Assembly: GCA_963730555.1 (NCBI GenBank)
Contig: CAVSSS010000031.1
Span: forward strand, 1 to 64,000
Reading direction: 5' to 3'
Source of the DNA: Roseiarcus sp963730555
Lineage (GTDB): Bacteria; Pseudomonadota; Alphaproteobacteria; Rhizobiales; Beijerinckiaceae
Length of the DNA: 64,000 bases
A model generated the notes under the pieces. That model ran no database searches, had not been told where the DNA came from, and was given only the letters and a program-made list of their open reading frames with translations. Position numbers and translations under genes: made by a program. Within the stretch, counting starts at the first letter, position 1. Each line of letters begins with the position of its first letter. Below, one piece after another: positions 1 to 8,177 of this stretch.

Positions 1-52
1 TCAACGCCTTCGCCGCACGGGCGAAGTCTGCGTCGGTCAGCGTTGTGCTCAT
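1..52 (-). CDS. N-terminus of a gene running off the left edge
   Basis: Only the first 17 codons are in the window, starting at the ATG whose complement is at 50-52. The start reads MSTTLTDADFARAAKAL. This resembles the start of N-acetylmuramidase-type (phage lysozyme-like) proteins, which begin with a similar LTxADFxxAAxxL stretch, but 17 residues are too few to assign a function. It is on the same strand as the gat genes but separated from the next gene by a long non-coding stretch. Confidence 0.4.
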   Translation of the reverse strand, partial: MSTTLTDADFARAAKAL

Positions 53-841
53 GGCAGCGCCTCAGCGAATGAGGGCCGCCCCTAATCAGGCGGTTCTTAT
101 CTCATTGATCGCAGCAGGGCGACAGGGGCGGCCAAGGGCCGCTTTCGGGCGGGGCGGGGTAGAGTTGAACGTCCGGAGCGACTGAGGCGCGCCAGCGCGC
201 GGCTGCGGCCTCGAGGAGCGGGATTAAGAGCGCCGCGTCGACCGGCGTCGGCCAGGTCGGGCAAGTCGCCCCGAGGCGGGTTCCTTCCCTGTTGCAACCG
301 ACTACAACTTTCCAGAAGGGGGGCTTTTGAACTTCAAGGAAATCTGGAGAAAAGTGTGACAATTTTGTAGACAACGAAGCGCGCAAACGCGCGTCGTGGC
401 GAGGTTTAAGTGATTGATATAATTCTGGAATTTTGCGGGCGGGCGGAAAAGACGCGAACGTCTTAGCAAACCGCCGCCTTCAGCCTCTCGGCCACATCTC
501 CAGGAGCAATGCTCTTTGGGACATATGCCCGAGGCGCCCCTCCATTGCAAGCGCTTGGCGGTGGAGGTTAACGGGGGGGCAGCGCGATATGTCTTGCAGG
601 CAGGGGCCCGAAGGAAAAGCCATCGACGCGACCAAGCCGTTGGTCGAAATGAAATGGCTCACGGCCGCAGCGGTCAGGCGACACAAGTCTGCCTTTGCGC
701 GATCGGACCGCCGATAGTCCGTCAACGAACTCCAGTATGCACGCTGGTTTCAGACGCGAGGCACGAACAGGCTGATCAGGCGAGGCTGCAGCGCTGGCAA
801 CCGCGCCTGATCAGCCAATACGCCGGAACGCACGAAGCCGA
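53..841. other. Intergenic region, no supported gene
   Basis: Nearly 800 bp without a convincing gene. Open frames on both strands lack family resemblance and overlap each other. The only structure I see is the inverted repeat at 770-816, just downstream of the H1-like gene. Confidence 0.5.
770..816 (-). terminator. 13-bp perfect inverted repeat downstream of the H1-like gene
   Basis: GGCTGATCAGGCG at 770-782 is repeated in inverted orientation at 804-816, leaving a 21-nt loop. It lies 26 nt past the stop codon of the minus-strand gene at 842. No T-run follows on the minus strand, so it may be a transcript-stabilising hairpin or a Rho-type end rather than a classic intrinsic terminator. Confidence 0.4.
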
Positions 842-1117
842 TCAGGCGGCCGGCGGCGTGTCCGACGAGGAGGTGGGCGTTGGAGTGGCCTTCTTGCGCT
901 TGGCTGGCGCCCGCTTCGCGGCGGACTTCTTGGCGGCGCCCTTCTTGCCCGCGGACTTCTTCGCCACCGTCCTTCTGGCGGTGGTCTTCTTCGCGGAGGC
1001 TTTCTTCACTGCGCCTTTGCGGGTGGCCTTCTTGGCGACGACCTTGCGGGCGGATTTTTTAGCGGGCTTTTTGGCGGCGGACTTCTTCGCCGTCTTCTTG
1101 CTGGCAGCTTTGGGCAT
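842..1117 (-). CDS. Histone H1-like Lys/Ala-rich DNA-binding protein
   Basis: 91 aa, almost entirely Lys, Ala, Arg, Thr and Ser in repeated KKSAAKK/AKKAT-type blocks, with a short Thr/Pro/Ser-rich neutral tail. This composition is typical of bacterial histone-H1-like (HC1/AlgP-type) proteins that bind DNA non-specifically in the nucleoid. No folded domain is visible. The start is the only Met (MPKAASKKTAKKS). It is monocistronic, with a hairpin downstream at 770-816. Low-complexity basic sequence makes the exact family uncertain, but the charge pattern is coherent over the whole length. Confidence 0.8.
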   Translation of the reverse strand: MPKAASKKTAKKSAAKKPAKKSARKVVAKKATRKGAVKKASAKKTTARRTVAKKSAGKKGAAKKSAAKRAPAKRKKATPTPTSSSDTPPAA

Positions 1118-1672
1118 GTATCAAGTCCCTCTCAATCATCCACTCTCGGCGCAACATGTGCGCCATGCAGATGCACGAGCGAAGGTACATTCGTTTTGAT
1201 TTCACGCAAGCGTTGCACACGCACGCGACACGCGTCGAACGCGGTGACTATCGAATTATCGCGCGCACTCGGAGCTCTGATCGTTCATTGACGAGAGCGC
1301 TCGCACGCGCTGTCCACTCCGTTCACAACGACACTCGCGTTCGCATGCGAGGCTTCTGCACAGCAGCTGAGGCCATCTCGCTCGATTGCTGATTTTTCCA
1401 TAGATTATAGGCGTCTCCGAGAATCGTTCTCGCCGATGCCGGAGCCATTCATCACGCTCAGGAAGCAGGTCGCGTCAGTGTGAGGTAACGCGTGAAGCAA
1501 CAAGGCTGGCCGCAGGGAGCGTATCAAATCGAAACGACGCGCATGCTCATCGCAATCGAATTTTTCTTCGCCGTCACTATCAAATTTTTGTCGATGAGAC
1601 GCTGCAACCGCCCACTTCACCGCGCGAATCGCGCTGACAAGCAAGTGATTCGCAGCGCGATTCAATTCGAAG
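1118..1672. other. Intergenic region between the H1-like gene and gatB
   Basis: 555 bp, less GC-rich than its neighbours. It should hold the promoter of the H1-like gene close to 1118 on the minus strand. Short open frames exist on both strands but none resembles a protein family. I see no RNA gene. Confidence 0.5.
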
Positions 1673-3166
1673 TCAGACGCCGAGACGCTTCTTGAGCGCG
1701 TCGCTTACCGCTTGCGGATTGGCCTTGCCGCCGGTCGACTTCATCACTTGACCCACGAACCAGCCCAACATGCCGGGCTTCGCTTTGGCCTGCTCGGCCT
1801 TGTCGGGATTGGCCACGATGACCGCATCGACCGCACTGTCGATTGCGCCTGTGTCGGTCACCTGACGCAGACCGTACCTTTCGACTAGCGCGCGCGGATC
1901 CGCACCGCGGTCATCGGCGAACAGCTTCACGAGCAGATCCTTGGCCATCTTGCCGGAGATGACGCCCTCGCTGATGAGATCGACGAGGCTCGCCAAGGAC
2001 GCGGGACTCAAGCCTCCGTCCTTGACCGCGACGCCTTGCGCGTTGGCCTGCGCGGCGATGTCGCCCATCAGCCAGTTGGCGACGGCCTTCGCGTCGCGTT
2101 TGGTGCCGCCGTTCTTGACGGCGTCCTCGAAGAAATCCGCCGTCTCCCGTTCTGCGACGAGGATCGAGGCGTCATAGGCCGAGAGACCGTAGTCGGCTAT
2201 GAAGCGAGCCCGCTTGGCGTCAGGCAATTCGGGCAGCTCGGCGGCCAGCGCGTCGATGAAAGCTTGATCGAGTTCGAGCGGCAGCAGGTCGGGGTCGGGG
2301 AAATAGCGGTAGTCGTGCGCCTCTTCCTTGGAGCGCAACGAACGCGTTTCCCCACGCGTAGGATCGAACAGCCGCGTCTCCTGCTCGACGACCCCGCCGT
2401 CCTCGATGAGCGCAATCTGACGGCGCGCCTCCGTCTCGATCGCCTGGCCGATGAAGCGAATGGAGTTGACGTTCTTGATCTCACAACGCGTGCCAAGGGC
2501 TTCTCCCGGGCGGCGCACCGAGACATTGACGTCGGCGCGCAGGTTGCCCTTCTCCATGTCGCCGTCGCTCGAGCCGATATAACGCAGGAGGGTGCGCAAT
2601 TTGCCGACATAGGCCTTGGCCTCATCAGCTGAGCGCATGTCGGGCCTGGAAACGATCTCCATCAGAGCGACCCCCGAGCGATTGAGGTCGACGAAGCTCA
2701 TCGTCGGCGACTGGTCGTGCAGCGACTTGCCCGCATCCTGCTCGAGATGCAGGCGCTCAATCCCAACTTTGGTGGAATGGTCTGGGGTGAGATCGACCTG
2801 GATCTCCCCCTCCCCCACGATCGGACTTTTGTACTGGGAGATCTGATAACCCTGCGGCAGGTCGGGATAGAAATAGTTCTTGCGGTCGAAGACTGAGCGA
2901 CGATTGATCCTGGCTTTGAGGCCAAGGCCGGTGCGCACTGCCTGAGCCACGCATTCGCGGTTGATCACGGGCAGCATGCCGGGCATCGCCGCATCGACGA
3001 GCGAAACATGCGAGTTGGGCTCGCCGCCGAACGCCGTCGAGGCGCCCGAGAACAGCTTGGAGCGCGAAGTCACCTGGGCGTGGACCTCGAGACCGACGAT
3101 CACCTCCCAATCGCCAGTCGCACCTTTGATAAGCTTTGCGCTCGCCTTCTCTGTCGCCATGCTCAT
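1673..3166 (-). CDS. gatB: Asp-tRNA(Asn)/Glu-tRNA(Gln) amidotransferase subunit B
   Basis: 497 aa, the normal length for GatB. With GatA and GatC it converts Glu-tRNA(Gln) and/or Asp-tRNA(Asn) to the amidated form in the cytoplasm. GatB holds the kinase site and contacts the tRNA. The N-terminal catalytic core begins with WEVIVGLEVHAQV and contains the FYPDLPQGYQISQY region. The C-terminal YqeY-like tail ends in KKRLGV. The start MSMATEK has a second Met three residues in; I kept the first. It lies 46 nt downstream of gatA and is the last gene of a gatC-gatA-gatB transcription unit. Confidence 0.97.
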   Translation of the reverse strand: MSMATEKASAKLIKGATGDWEVIVGLEVHAQVTSRSKLFSGASTAFGGEPNSHVSLVDAAMPGMLPVINRECVAQAVRTGLGLKARINRRSVFDRKNYFYPDLPQGYQISQYKSPIVGEGEIQVDLTPDHSTKVGIERLHLEQDAGKSLHDQSPTMSFVDLNRSGVALMEIVSRPDMRSADEAKAYVGKLRTLLRYIGSSDGDMEKGNLRADVNVSVRRPGEALGTRCEIKNVNSIRFIGQAIETEARRQIALIEDGGVVEQETRLFDPTRGETRSLRSKEEAHDYRYFPDPDLLPLELDQAFIDALAAELPELPDAKRARFIADYGLSAYDASILVAERETADFFEDAVKNGGTKRDAKAVANWLMGDIAAQANAQGVAVKDGGLSPASLASLVDLISEGVISGKMAKDLLVKLFADDRGADPRALVERYGLRQVTDTGAIDSAVDAVIVANPDKAEQAKAKPGMLGWFVGQVMKSTGGKANPQAVSDALKKRLGV

Positions 3167-3212
3167 AAGCTCTACTCTCGTCCGAAGTCCTTGGGCATAT
3201 CGCGCCGGCGCC

Positions 3213-4733
3213 TCACGCCCACCAGGGCTCCGGGAGCGTCATACGACCTGCCGACTGCTCGATCGTCTCGCCGAGCGCAAACAGCGTCTCCTCGTCGAAC
3301 GGCCGGCCGATGAGCTGAAGCCCAAGCGGCAAGCCGTCGCTCGATAGCCCCGCGGGTGCGACAAGTCCCGGCAAACCCGCCATGTTAACGGTAACGGTGA
3401 AGACGTCGTTGAGATACATTTCGACCGGGTTGTCGGAGCCCTTCTCGCCGATCCCGAAGGCGGCGGATGGCGTGGCGGGGGTGAGAATCGCGTCGACGCC
3501 GTCAGCGAATGCGCGCTCGAAGTCGCGTTTGATGAGGGTGCGGATTTTCTGCGCCCTTACATAATAAGCGTCGTAATAGCCCGCGGAGAGGACATAGGTG
3601 CCGATCATGAGCCGCCGCCGCACCTCCGGCCCGAACCCCCGGGCGCGGGTCTTCTCGTAAAGCTCGATGACGTCGGCGCCGGGTTCTCTGAGGCCGTACC
3701 GCACCCCGTCGTACCGCGCGAGATTGCTCGAGGCTTCCGCGGGCGCCACTATATAATAAGCAGGTAGCGCGTAGGGCGTGTTCGGGAGGCTAACGTCAAC
3801 GACGCTTGCGCCGGCAGCGCGAAGCCAGTCGGCGCCACGCGCCCACAAAGCCTCGATCTCGCTGCTCATGCCGTCGAGACGATACTCCTTCGGCACGCCG
3901 ATCTTCATGCCCTTGACCGAGCGTCCGACCGCAGCTTCGTAATCTGGAACGGAGGTCGGCGAGCAAGTGGAATCCTTAGCATCAGGCCCGGCCATCGAGC
4001 GCAGCATGATCGCGGCGTCGCGCACGGTCCGCGCAAGCGGCCCGGCCTGATCGAGCGACGAGGCGAAGGCGACCATGCCGTATCGCGAGCATCGACCGTA
4101 GGTCGGCTTGACGCCGACAATGCCAGTGAAGGCCGCAGGCTGGCGGATGGACCCGCCGGTGTCGCTCGCCGTGGCCGCAAGACAAAGGCGCGCGGCCACA
4201 GCAGAGGAAGAGCCGCCGGACGAGCCGCCCGGAGTGAGAAGACCGCGCTTCCCGGAACCCAGTGCCGCGCGCGCTCTGTCGCGGCTCCAGTTGGGCGGCG
4301 CCCACGGCGAAGCGACGGGTCCGTAATACGACGTCTCGTTGGAGGAGCCCATGGCGAACTCGTCCATATTGAGCTTGCCCAGCATCACCGCGCCGTCACG
4401 CCACAAGTTCGCGGTGACGGTCGATTCGTATGTCGGCTTGAAGCCGTCCAGAATATGGCTGCACGCCTGGGTATGGACTCCTTCGGTGGCGTAAAGGTCC
4501 TTGACGCCAATCGGCAATCCCTCGAGCGGACCCGCCTCTTTCCTCGCAAGGCGCGCGTCGCTGGCCTCAGCCATCTCAAGAGCCTTGTCCGCCGTGACCG
4601 CGACAAATGTGTTGAGCCCCTTGGCGCGCTCGATCGCTTCGAGATGCGCCTTGGTGATCTCCAGGCTGGAAATCGCCCGAGACTTGAGACGATCGCGCGC
4701 CTCGGCGAGCGTGAGCGTGGTCAGGTCGGTCAA
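3213..4733 (-). CDS. gatA: Asp-tRNA(Asn)/Glu-tRNA(Gln) amidotransferase subunit A
   Basis: 506 aa. GatA is the glutaminase/amidase subunit that releases ammonia from glutamine for GatB. The amidase signature is clear: the catalytic Lys in GLPIGVKDLY, the Ser-rich loop GGSSGGSSSAVAAR, and SDTGGSIRQPAAF with the nucleophile region. Length and ends (MTDLTTLTLAEARDRLK to LPEPWWA) match the family. It is 36 nt downstream of gatC. An insertion-like stretch with SRDRARAALGSGK precedes the Gly/Ser loop and is somewhat longer than usual. Confidence 0.97.
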   Translation of the reverse strand: MTDLTTLTLAEARDRLKSRAISSLEITKAHLEAIERAKGLNTFVAVTADKALEMAEASDARLARKEAGPLEGLPIGVKDLYATEGVHTQACSHILDGFKPTYESTVTANLWRDGAVMLGKLNMDEFAMGSSNETSYYGPVASPWAPPNWSRDRARAALGSGKRGLLTPGGSSGGSSSAVAARLCLAATASDTGGSIRQPAAFTGIVGVKPTYGRCSRYGMVAFASSLDQAGPLARTVRDAAIMLRSMAGPDAKDSTCSPTSVPDYEAAVGRSVKGMKIGVPKEYRLDGMSSEIEALWARGADWLRAAGASVVDVSLPNTPYALPAYYIVAPAEASSNLARYDGVRYGLREPGADVIELYEKTRARGFGPEVRRRLMIGTYVLSAGYYDAYYVRAQKIRTLIKRDFERAFADGVDAILTPATPSAAFGIGEKGSDNPVEMYLNDVFTVTVNMAGLPGLVAPAGLSSDGLPLGLQLIGRPFDEETLFALGETIEQSAGRMTLPEPWWA

Positions 4734-4769
4734 ATTGAATCCTTGAAGACGAGCGTCCGCCGCAGCGGC

Positions 4770-5057
4770 TCACTCGATCACTTTGGGAACGACAAAGAAG
4801 CCATCCTCGGTCAGGGGCGCGTTGGCCAGCACCAGCGGCGCAATATCACCGTCGGCGACAACGTCCTCGCGCATCGGCAGCCGCATCGGAATGACCGAGG
4901 TCATCGGCTCGACGCCCTCGACGTCGACCGAATCGAGAGCCTCGACGAACTTGAGAATGGCGTTGATCTCGCGTTGCAGATCCGGCGTCTCGGCGTCGCT
5001 GACCTCGATGCGCGCGAGATGCGCGATGCGGCGGACGGCGTTGAGATCGACGGACAT
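4770..5057 (-). CDS. gatC: Asp-tRNA(Asn)/Glu-tRNA(Gln) amidotransferase subunit C
   Basis: 95 aa, typical for GatC, the small clamp that stabilises GatA-GatB. MSVDLNAVRRIAHLARIEV is the family start, and the C-terminal DGFFVVPKVIE is conserved. The open frame extends about 50 codons upstream, but family alignment supports the ATG at 5057. It is the first gene of gatCAB and is divergent from ruvX. Confidence 0.95.
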   Translation of the reverse strand: MSVDLNAVRRIAHLARIEVSDAETPDLQREINAILKFVEALDSVDVEGVEPMTSVIPMRLPMREDVVADGDIAPLVLANAPLTEDGFFVVPKVIE

Positions 5058-5210
5058 CCAAAGCTCCCAAAACACCTTGGAACGTGGGCGCGCCCCTATA
5101 CATCGCCAATATTTCGCTGGCAAACAGGGACGCGAGACGCGGCTCAGGTTGGGCGGCGCTGGCTTGCGGCGGTCGACTTGCGCGCCAGCGCATGATAGGC
5201 GGTCGCGCCG
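5058..5210. promoter_or_regulatory. Divergent promoter region between gatC and ruvX
   Basis: 153 bp separate the divergent starts of gatC (minus) and ruvX (plus), so promoters for both must lie here or just inside the flanking codons. I could not pick a confident -35/-10 pair. Confidence 0.4.
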
Positions 5211-5702
5211 ATGCATCGTCCGATTGCAATCGAGAATCTTGCCCTCAACCTCCCTCCTAAGGCGCGCTTGATCGGCATCGACCTAGGCTCGAAAACCATC
5301 GGCCTCGCCATCTCCGACGTCGAGCGCCGCCTCGCTTCACCATTGAAGACCCTGCCGCGCGGCGCCTTCGCGAGAGACGCGGACAGCCTGATCGCGATCT
5401 TCTCCGAATTCGATATCGCCGGTATCGTCCTCGGGATGCCGCTCGATCTCGAGGGACGCGACAATCCGCGCGCCCAATCGACGCGCGCTTTCGCGCGCAA
5501 TCTATTGGCACGGACGCGTCTGCCGATTGTCTTTTGGGATGAGCGGTTCTCGACTACCGTCGTCACCCGGTCGCTTATCGCCAATGAGGTATCCCGCGCC
5601 CGGCGGGCGCGAGTAATCGACAAGATGGCGGCGGCCTATATTCTGCAGGGCGCCCTGGATCGTCTTGTCGCTCTGACGCGCGCACAAACGGGCGAGCCGT
5701 AG
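5211..5702 (+). CDS. ruvX: Putative pre-16S rRNA nuclease / Holliday junction resolvase-like YqgF (RuvX)
   Basis: 163 aa, the family length. It has an RNase H-like fold with LIGIDLGSKTIGLA (about residues 20-33) carrying the first catalytic Asp, GIVLGMPLDLEG in the middle, the WDERFSTTVV motif with the catalytic Glu, and DKMAAAYILQGALD with the last Asp. Family members act in 16S rRNA 5'-end maturation. Divergent from gatC and convergent with the dprA block. Confidence 0.93.
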   Translation: MHRPIAIENLALNLPPKARLIGIDLGSKTIGLAISDVERRLASPLKTLPRGAFARDADSLIAIFSEFDIAGIVLGMPLDLEGRDNPRAQSTRAFARNLLARTRLPIVFWDERFSTTVVTRSLIANEVSRARRARVIDKMAAAYILQGALDRLVALTRAQTGEP

Positions 5703-5929
5703 CCGTTTCCAACACTTCTTCTCGCTTGTCTCTACATAATTGTGGAAGCCCGACCTCGCCATTATTGTCGGGAACGTCTTGTTTTTCGGACGAAAATCAG
5801 CGTCTTTTACCGTGTAGACTGAGGTTGTGCCCGAATCAACGCGAGCCGCGTGTTGAGTACGGCTATGACCCCGGAGTAGAGCGCCTGAAAGGGTCCGCCC
5901 CCCTCCGCCGAACGGGACAGCGTTGCCGT

Positions 5930-6286
5930 ATGATTGAGGAAATGGGTTTCCCGAGACGCATACGTGGAGAACAAGGGCGAGCCGCAAGAAACGGGTCGGG
6001 GAGACTGCCCAGAAGAGCTAGTGATTCGTCACAGCGGGCTGTCACGCATGAAGCGCTCGATGTCGCTCGTTACATCACAGACATGACCGCTCAGCTCGAA
6101 GCCATGGCGATTGCGGCCCGCCTCGACCTGCTTGCTTATTTCCTTGGGATGGCCAAAGCGGAAAGCGAAATTTACGTTCGCACCAACGCCGTCTCCGAAG
6201 CCGAGCGCCCAGACGATCACACAGACGAACAGCAGCCCTTCGACATTGCAGTTGGATTCCCTCGCGGGAACAACTCGTTCGACTGA
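5930..6286 (+). CDS. Small protein of unknown function, C-terminal helix conserved-looking
   Basis: The open frame runs from 5726, but only the last 80 residues look like a real protein: VARYITDMTAQLEAMAIAAR followed by LDLLAYFLGMAKAESE, an amphipathic helical pattern I associate with small alphaproteobacterial proteins of unknown role. Start uncertain; the in-frame ATG at 5930 is used because upstream sequence is Arg-rich and non-protein-like. It converges on dprA with a 14-nt gap. No motif gives a function. Confidence 0.4.
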   Translation: MIEEMGFPRRIRGEQGRAARNGSGRLPRRASDSSQRAVTHEALDVARYITDMTAQLEAMAIAARLDLLAYFLGMAKAESEIYVRTNAVSEAERPDDHTDEQQPFDIAVGFPRGNNSFD

Positions 6287-6300
6287 CGCTCCCGAACTTC

Positions 6301-7455
6301 TTAACTTTCGTTGGCGTTTCCGCGCAACGCGACGCGATTGCCTGAATATTCGACGCGCCCCGCCACTTCGAGCTCGAGCAGCGCCACCCGCACCGCCCGC
6401 GCCGAAGCCTCCGCGGCCCGAGCTAGTTCGTCGAGCGTAATTGGCGAAGGGCCGAGCAAGGCGACGATACGTTCGCGCGCGGCTTCGGCTTCGTCGCCGG
6501 CGCTGTAGGGCGCTCCGCTCGCATCGTCGAATTCCTCGCCGGGCCGGGTTCGAGGCGTCGATTGAGGATCGACCCCGTACAAAGCTTGCTCCGCCCAAAG
6601 AGGTTCGCCGGGCTCGCCGCTCGCCTCGCGCATAGCGGCAAGATCGTTCGGGCGCACTGGCTCAAGCGCCGTCAGGACATCGTCTGCGCCGGTGCAGATC
6701 GATGCGCCTTGCTTCAGGAGATCGTTGGTTCCCTCGGCGCGCGGATCGAGGGGAGAGCCTGGCACGGCGAAGACCTGACGGTTTTGCTCGAGTGCGAAGC
6801 GCGCGGTGATGAGCGAGCCCGAACCCCGCGCCGCCTCGACCACCACAACCCCCAAGGCAAGCCCTGAGACGATGCGATTGCGGCGCGGGAAGTCTCGCCC
6901 TCGCGGCTCCCACTCGATCGGCATTTCGGAGACGACCGCGCCCGATTCGATCATCCGCTCCATCAGCGGCACAGCCTCGCCGGGATAGGGCTTTCCATGT
7001 CCCCCGGCGAGCACCCCGACAGCGCCAGTCTCCAGGCTCGCGATATGGGCGCGTTGGTCGATTCCGCGCGCCAGCCCAGAGACGACGACATAGCCGGCTT
7101 GCCCCAACCCGCGCGCCAGCCGCTCGGCGAAAGTCAGTCCTGCAGCGGAAGCGTTGCGCGAGCCAACGATTGCGACCGCCGCCTTGCGCAACGCGGCCGC
7201 CTGCCCCCGAAGCGCAAGGATGGGCGGCGCGGAATCGATCTCCTGCAGCGCCGGCGGATAGTCCGGCTCGCCGAGGGCCACGAAGCGCACCCCGCATTTG
7301 CGGGCGGCGATCAGCTCTTTTTCGACCTCATCGACCGGAGCGACGCGGATAGGACGCTTCGCGCCCCCCCGCCGCGCAAGATCCGGCAGCGCCTTCAAGG
7401 CCGAAGCGACGCTCCCGCAGTTAGTGACGAGGGCACGAAAGGTTCGCGGGCCCAC
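6301..7455 (-). CDS. dprA: DNA-processing protein DprA, 5' end damaged
   Basis: 384 aa from a GTG at 7455. DprA binds incoming single-stranded DNA and loads RecA during transformation. The Rossmann core is intact: AIVGSRNASAAG, VVSGLARGIDQRAH, GGHGKPYPGEAV, RNRIVSGLA and GSLITARFALEQNRQVFAVPG. A C-terminal winged-helix (ITLDELARAAEASARAVRVAL) follows. The normal N-terminus is broken. Homologues read LRLxRSENVGPRTF, and that frame is present upstream of 7455 (LRLLRSENVGPRTF) but is preceded by a TAG at 7480-7482 where Trp is expected, plus a one-base loss further up. The relic start is an ATG at 7526 (MANKPELRLT). Translation could restart at the GTG, with GGAG three bases before it. Confidence 0.85.
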   Translation of the reverse strand: MGPRTFRALVTNCGSVASALKALPDLARRGGAKRPIRVAPVDEVEKELIAARKCGVRFVALGEPDYPPALQEIDSAPPILALRGQAAALRKAAVAIVGSRNASAAGLTFAERLARGLGQAGYVVVSGLARGIDQRAHIASLETGAVGVLAGGHGKPYPGEAVPLMERMIESGAVVSEMPIEWEPRGRDFPRRNRIVSGLALGVVVVEAARGSGSLITARFALEQNRQVFAVPGSPLDPRAEGTNDLLKQGASICTGADDVLTALEPVRPNDLAAMREASGEPGEPLWAEQALYGVDPQSTPRTRPGEEFDDASGAPYSAGDEAEAARERIVALLGPSPITLDELARAAEASARAVRVALLELEVAGRVEYSGNRVALRGNANES

Positions 7456-7531
7456 ATTCTCCGAACGGAGGAGTCGCAGCTAATCGAAGCGCTGCTGGTA
7501 AGGCGCAACTCAGGCTTGTTCGCCATCCGCT

Positions 7532-8131
7532 CTAATTCTTCTGCCCGATTTTCGTCTCTGAACCTTTGAGAAGGCGAACGATGTTGGCGCTGTGCTTGAA
7601 CCAGATGAGCGCCGACAGCGCCGCGAGGACGATCGCTGCGCCGCTCTCTCCGATTGCGAACATGGCGAGCGGCGAAGCAATCGTCGCGGCCAGCGCCGCC
7701 GCCGACGAGTAACGCGTGAGCGCCGCGATTGCGAGCCAGACGACAGCGAATACGATCGCCGCCGGCCAAGCAAGGCCGATAAGACCGCCAAGATAGGTCG
7801 CGACGCCCTTGCCGCCGCGGAACTTGAGCCAAACCGGATACATGTGGCCGAGGACCGCGCCAGCCGCCGCGGCAAGCGTCGTCGACGGCCCAAATAACCA
7901 CCACGCCAAAACGATCGCTAGCGTCGCCTTCAGCGCGTCAAGCGCGAGCGTCGCCGCCGCGAGCCCCTTGCGGCCGGTGCGCAAGACGTTGGTCGCGCCG
8001 ATGTTGCCGGAGCCGATCGAACGCAAGTCCCCTGCCCCGGCAAGCTTCGTCAGCACGAGACCGAACGGAATCGATCCCAGCAAATAGCCGAGCGCCAGCG
8101 CCAACGCCCCGCCATACCAAACCCCGAACAT
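7532..8131 (-). CDS. plsY: Glycerol-3-phosphate acyltransferase (acyl-phosphate type)
   Basis: 199 aa from the ATG at 8131; the frame extends 24 codons further to 8203, but the family starts at MFGVWYGGALALALGYLLGS. PlsY is an inner-membrane enzyme transferring acyl groups from acyl-phosphate to glycerol-3-phosphate, the first step of phospholipid synthesis. The three conserved loops are present: GSIPFG, RSIGSGNIGATN and GHMYPVWLKFRGGKGVAT. Several hydrophobic transmembrane segments are visible. It sits between pyrC and dprA, the usual order in this group. Confidence 0.95.
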   Translation of the reverse strand: MFGVWYGGALALALGYLLGSIPFGLVLTKLAGAGDLRSIGSGNIGATNVLRTGRKGLAAATLALDALKATLAIVLAWWLFGPSTTLAAAAGAVLGHMYPVWLKFRGGKGVATYLGGLIGLAWPAAIVFAVVWLAIAALTRYSSAAALAATIASPLAMFAIGESGAAIVLAALSALIWFKHSANIVRLLKGSETKIGQKN

Positions 8132-8177
8132 GCACGCTTCCAGCCGACGCGGGTTGAACGAAAGATCTTCAGGAAGA

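Noticed and set aside
516..1199. 227-codon plus-strand frame over the H1-like gene
   Set aside because: Phe/Ala/Leu repeats are the antisense of the Lys/Ala repeats of the H1-like gene.
7395..7904. Separate 169-codon gene between dprA and plsY
   Set aside because: Its C-terminal MANKPELRLT stretch is the relic start of dprA and the rest is antisense-like overlap of plsY.
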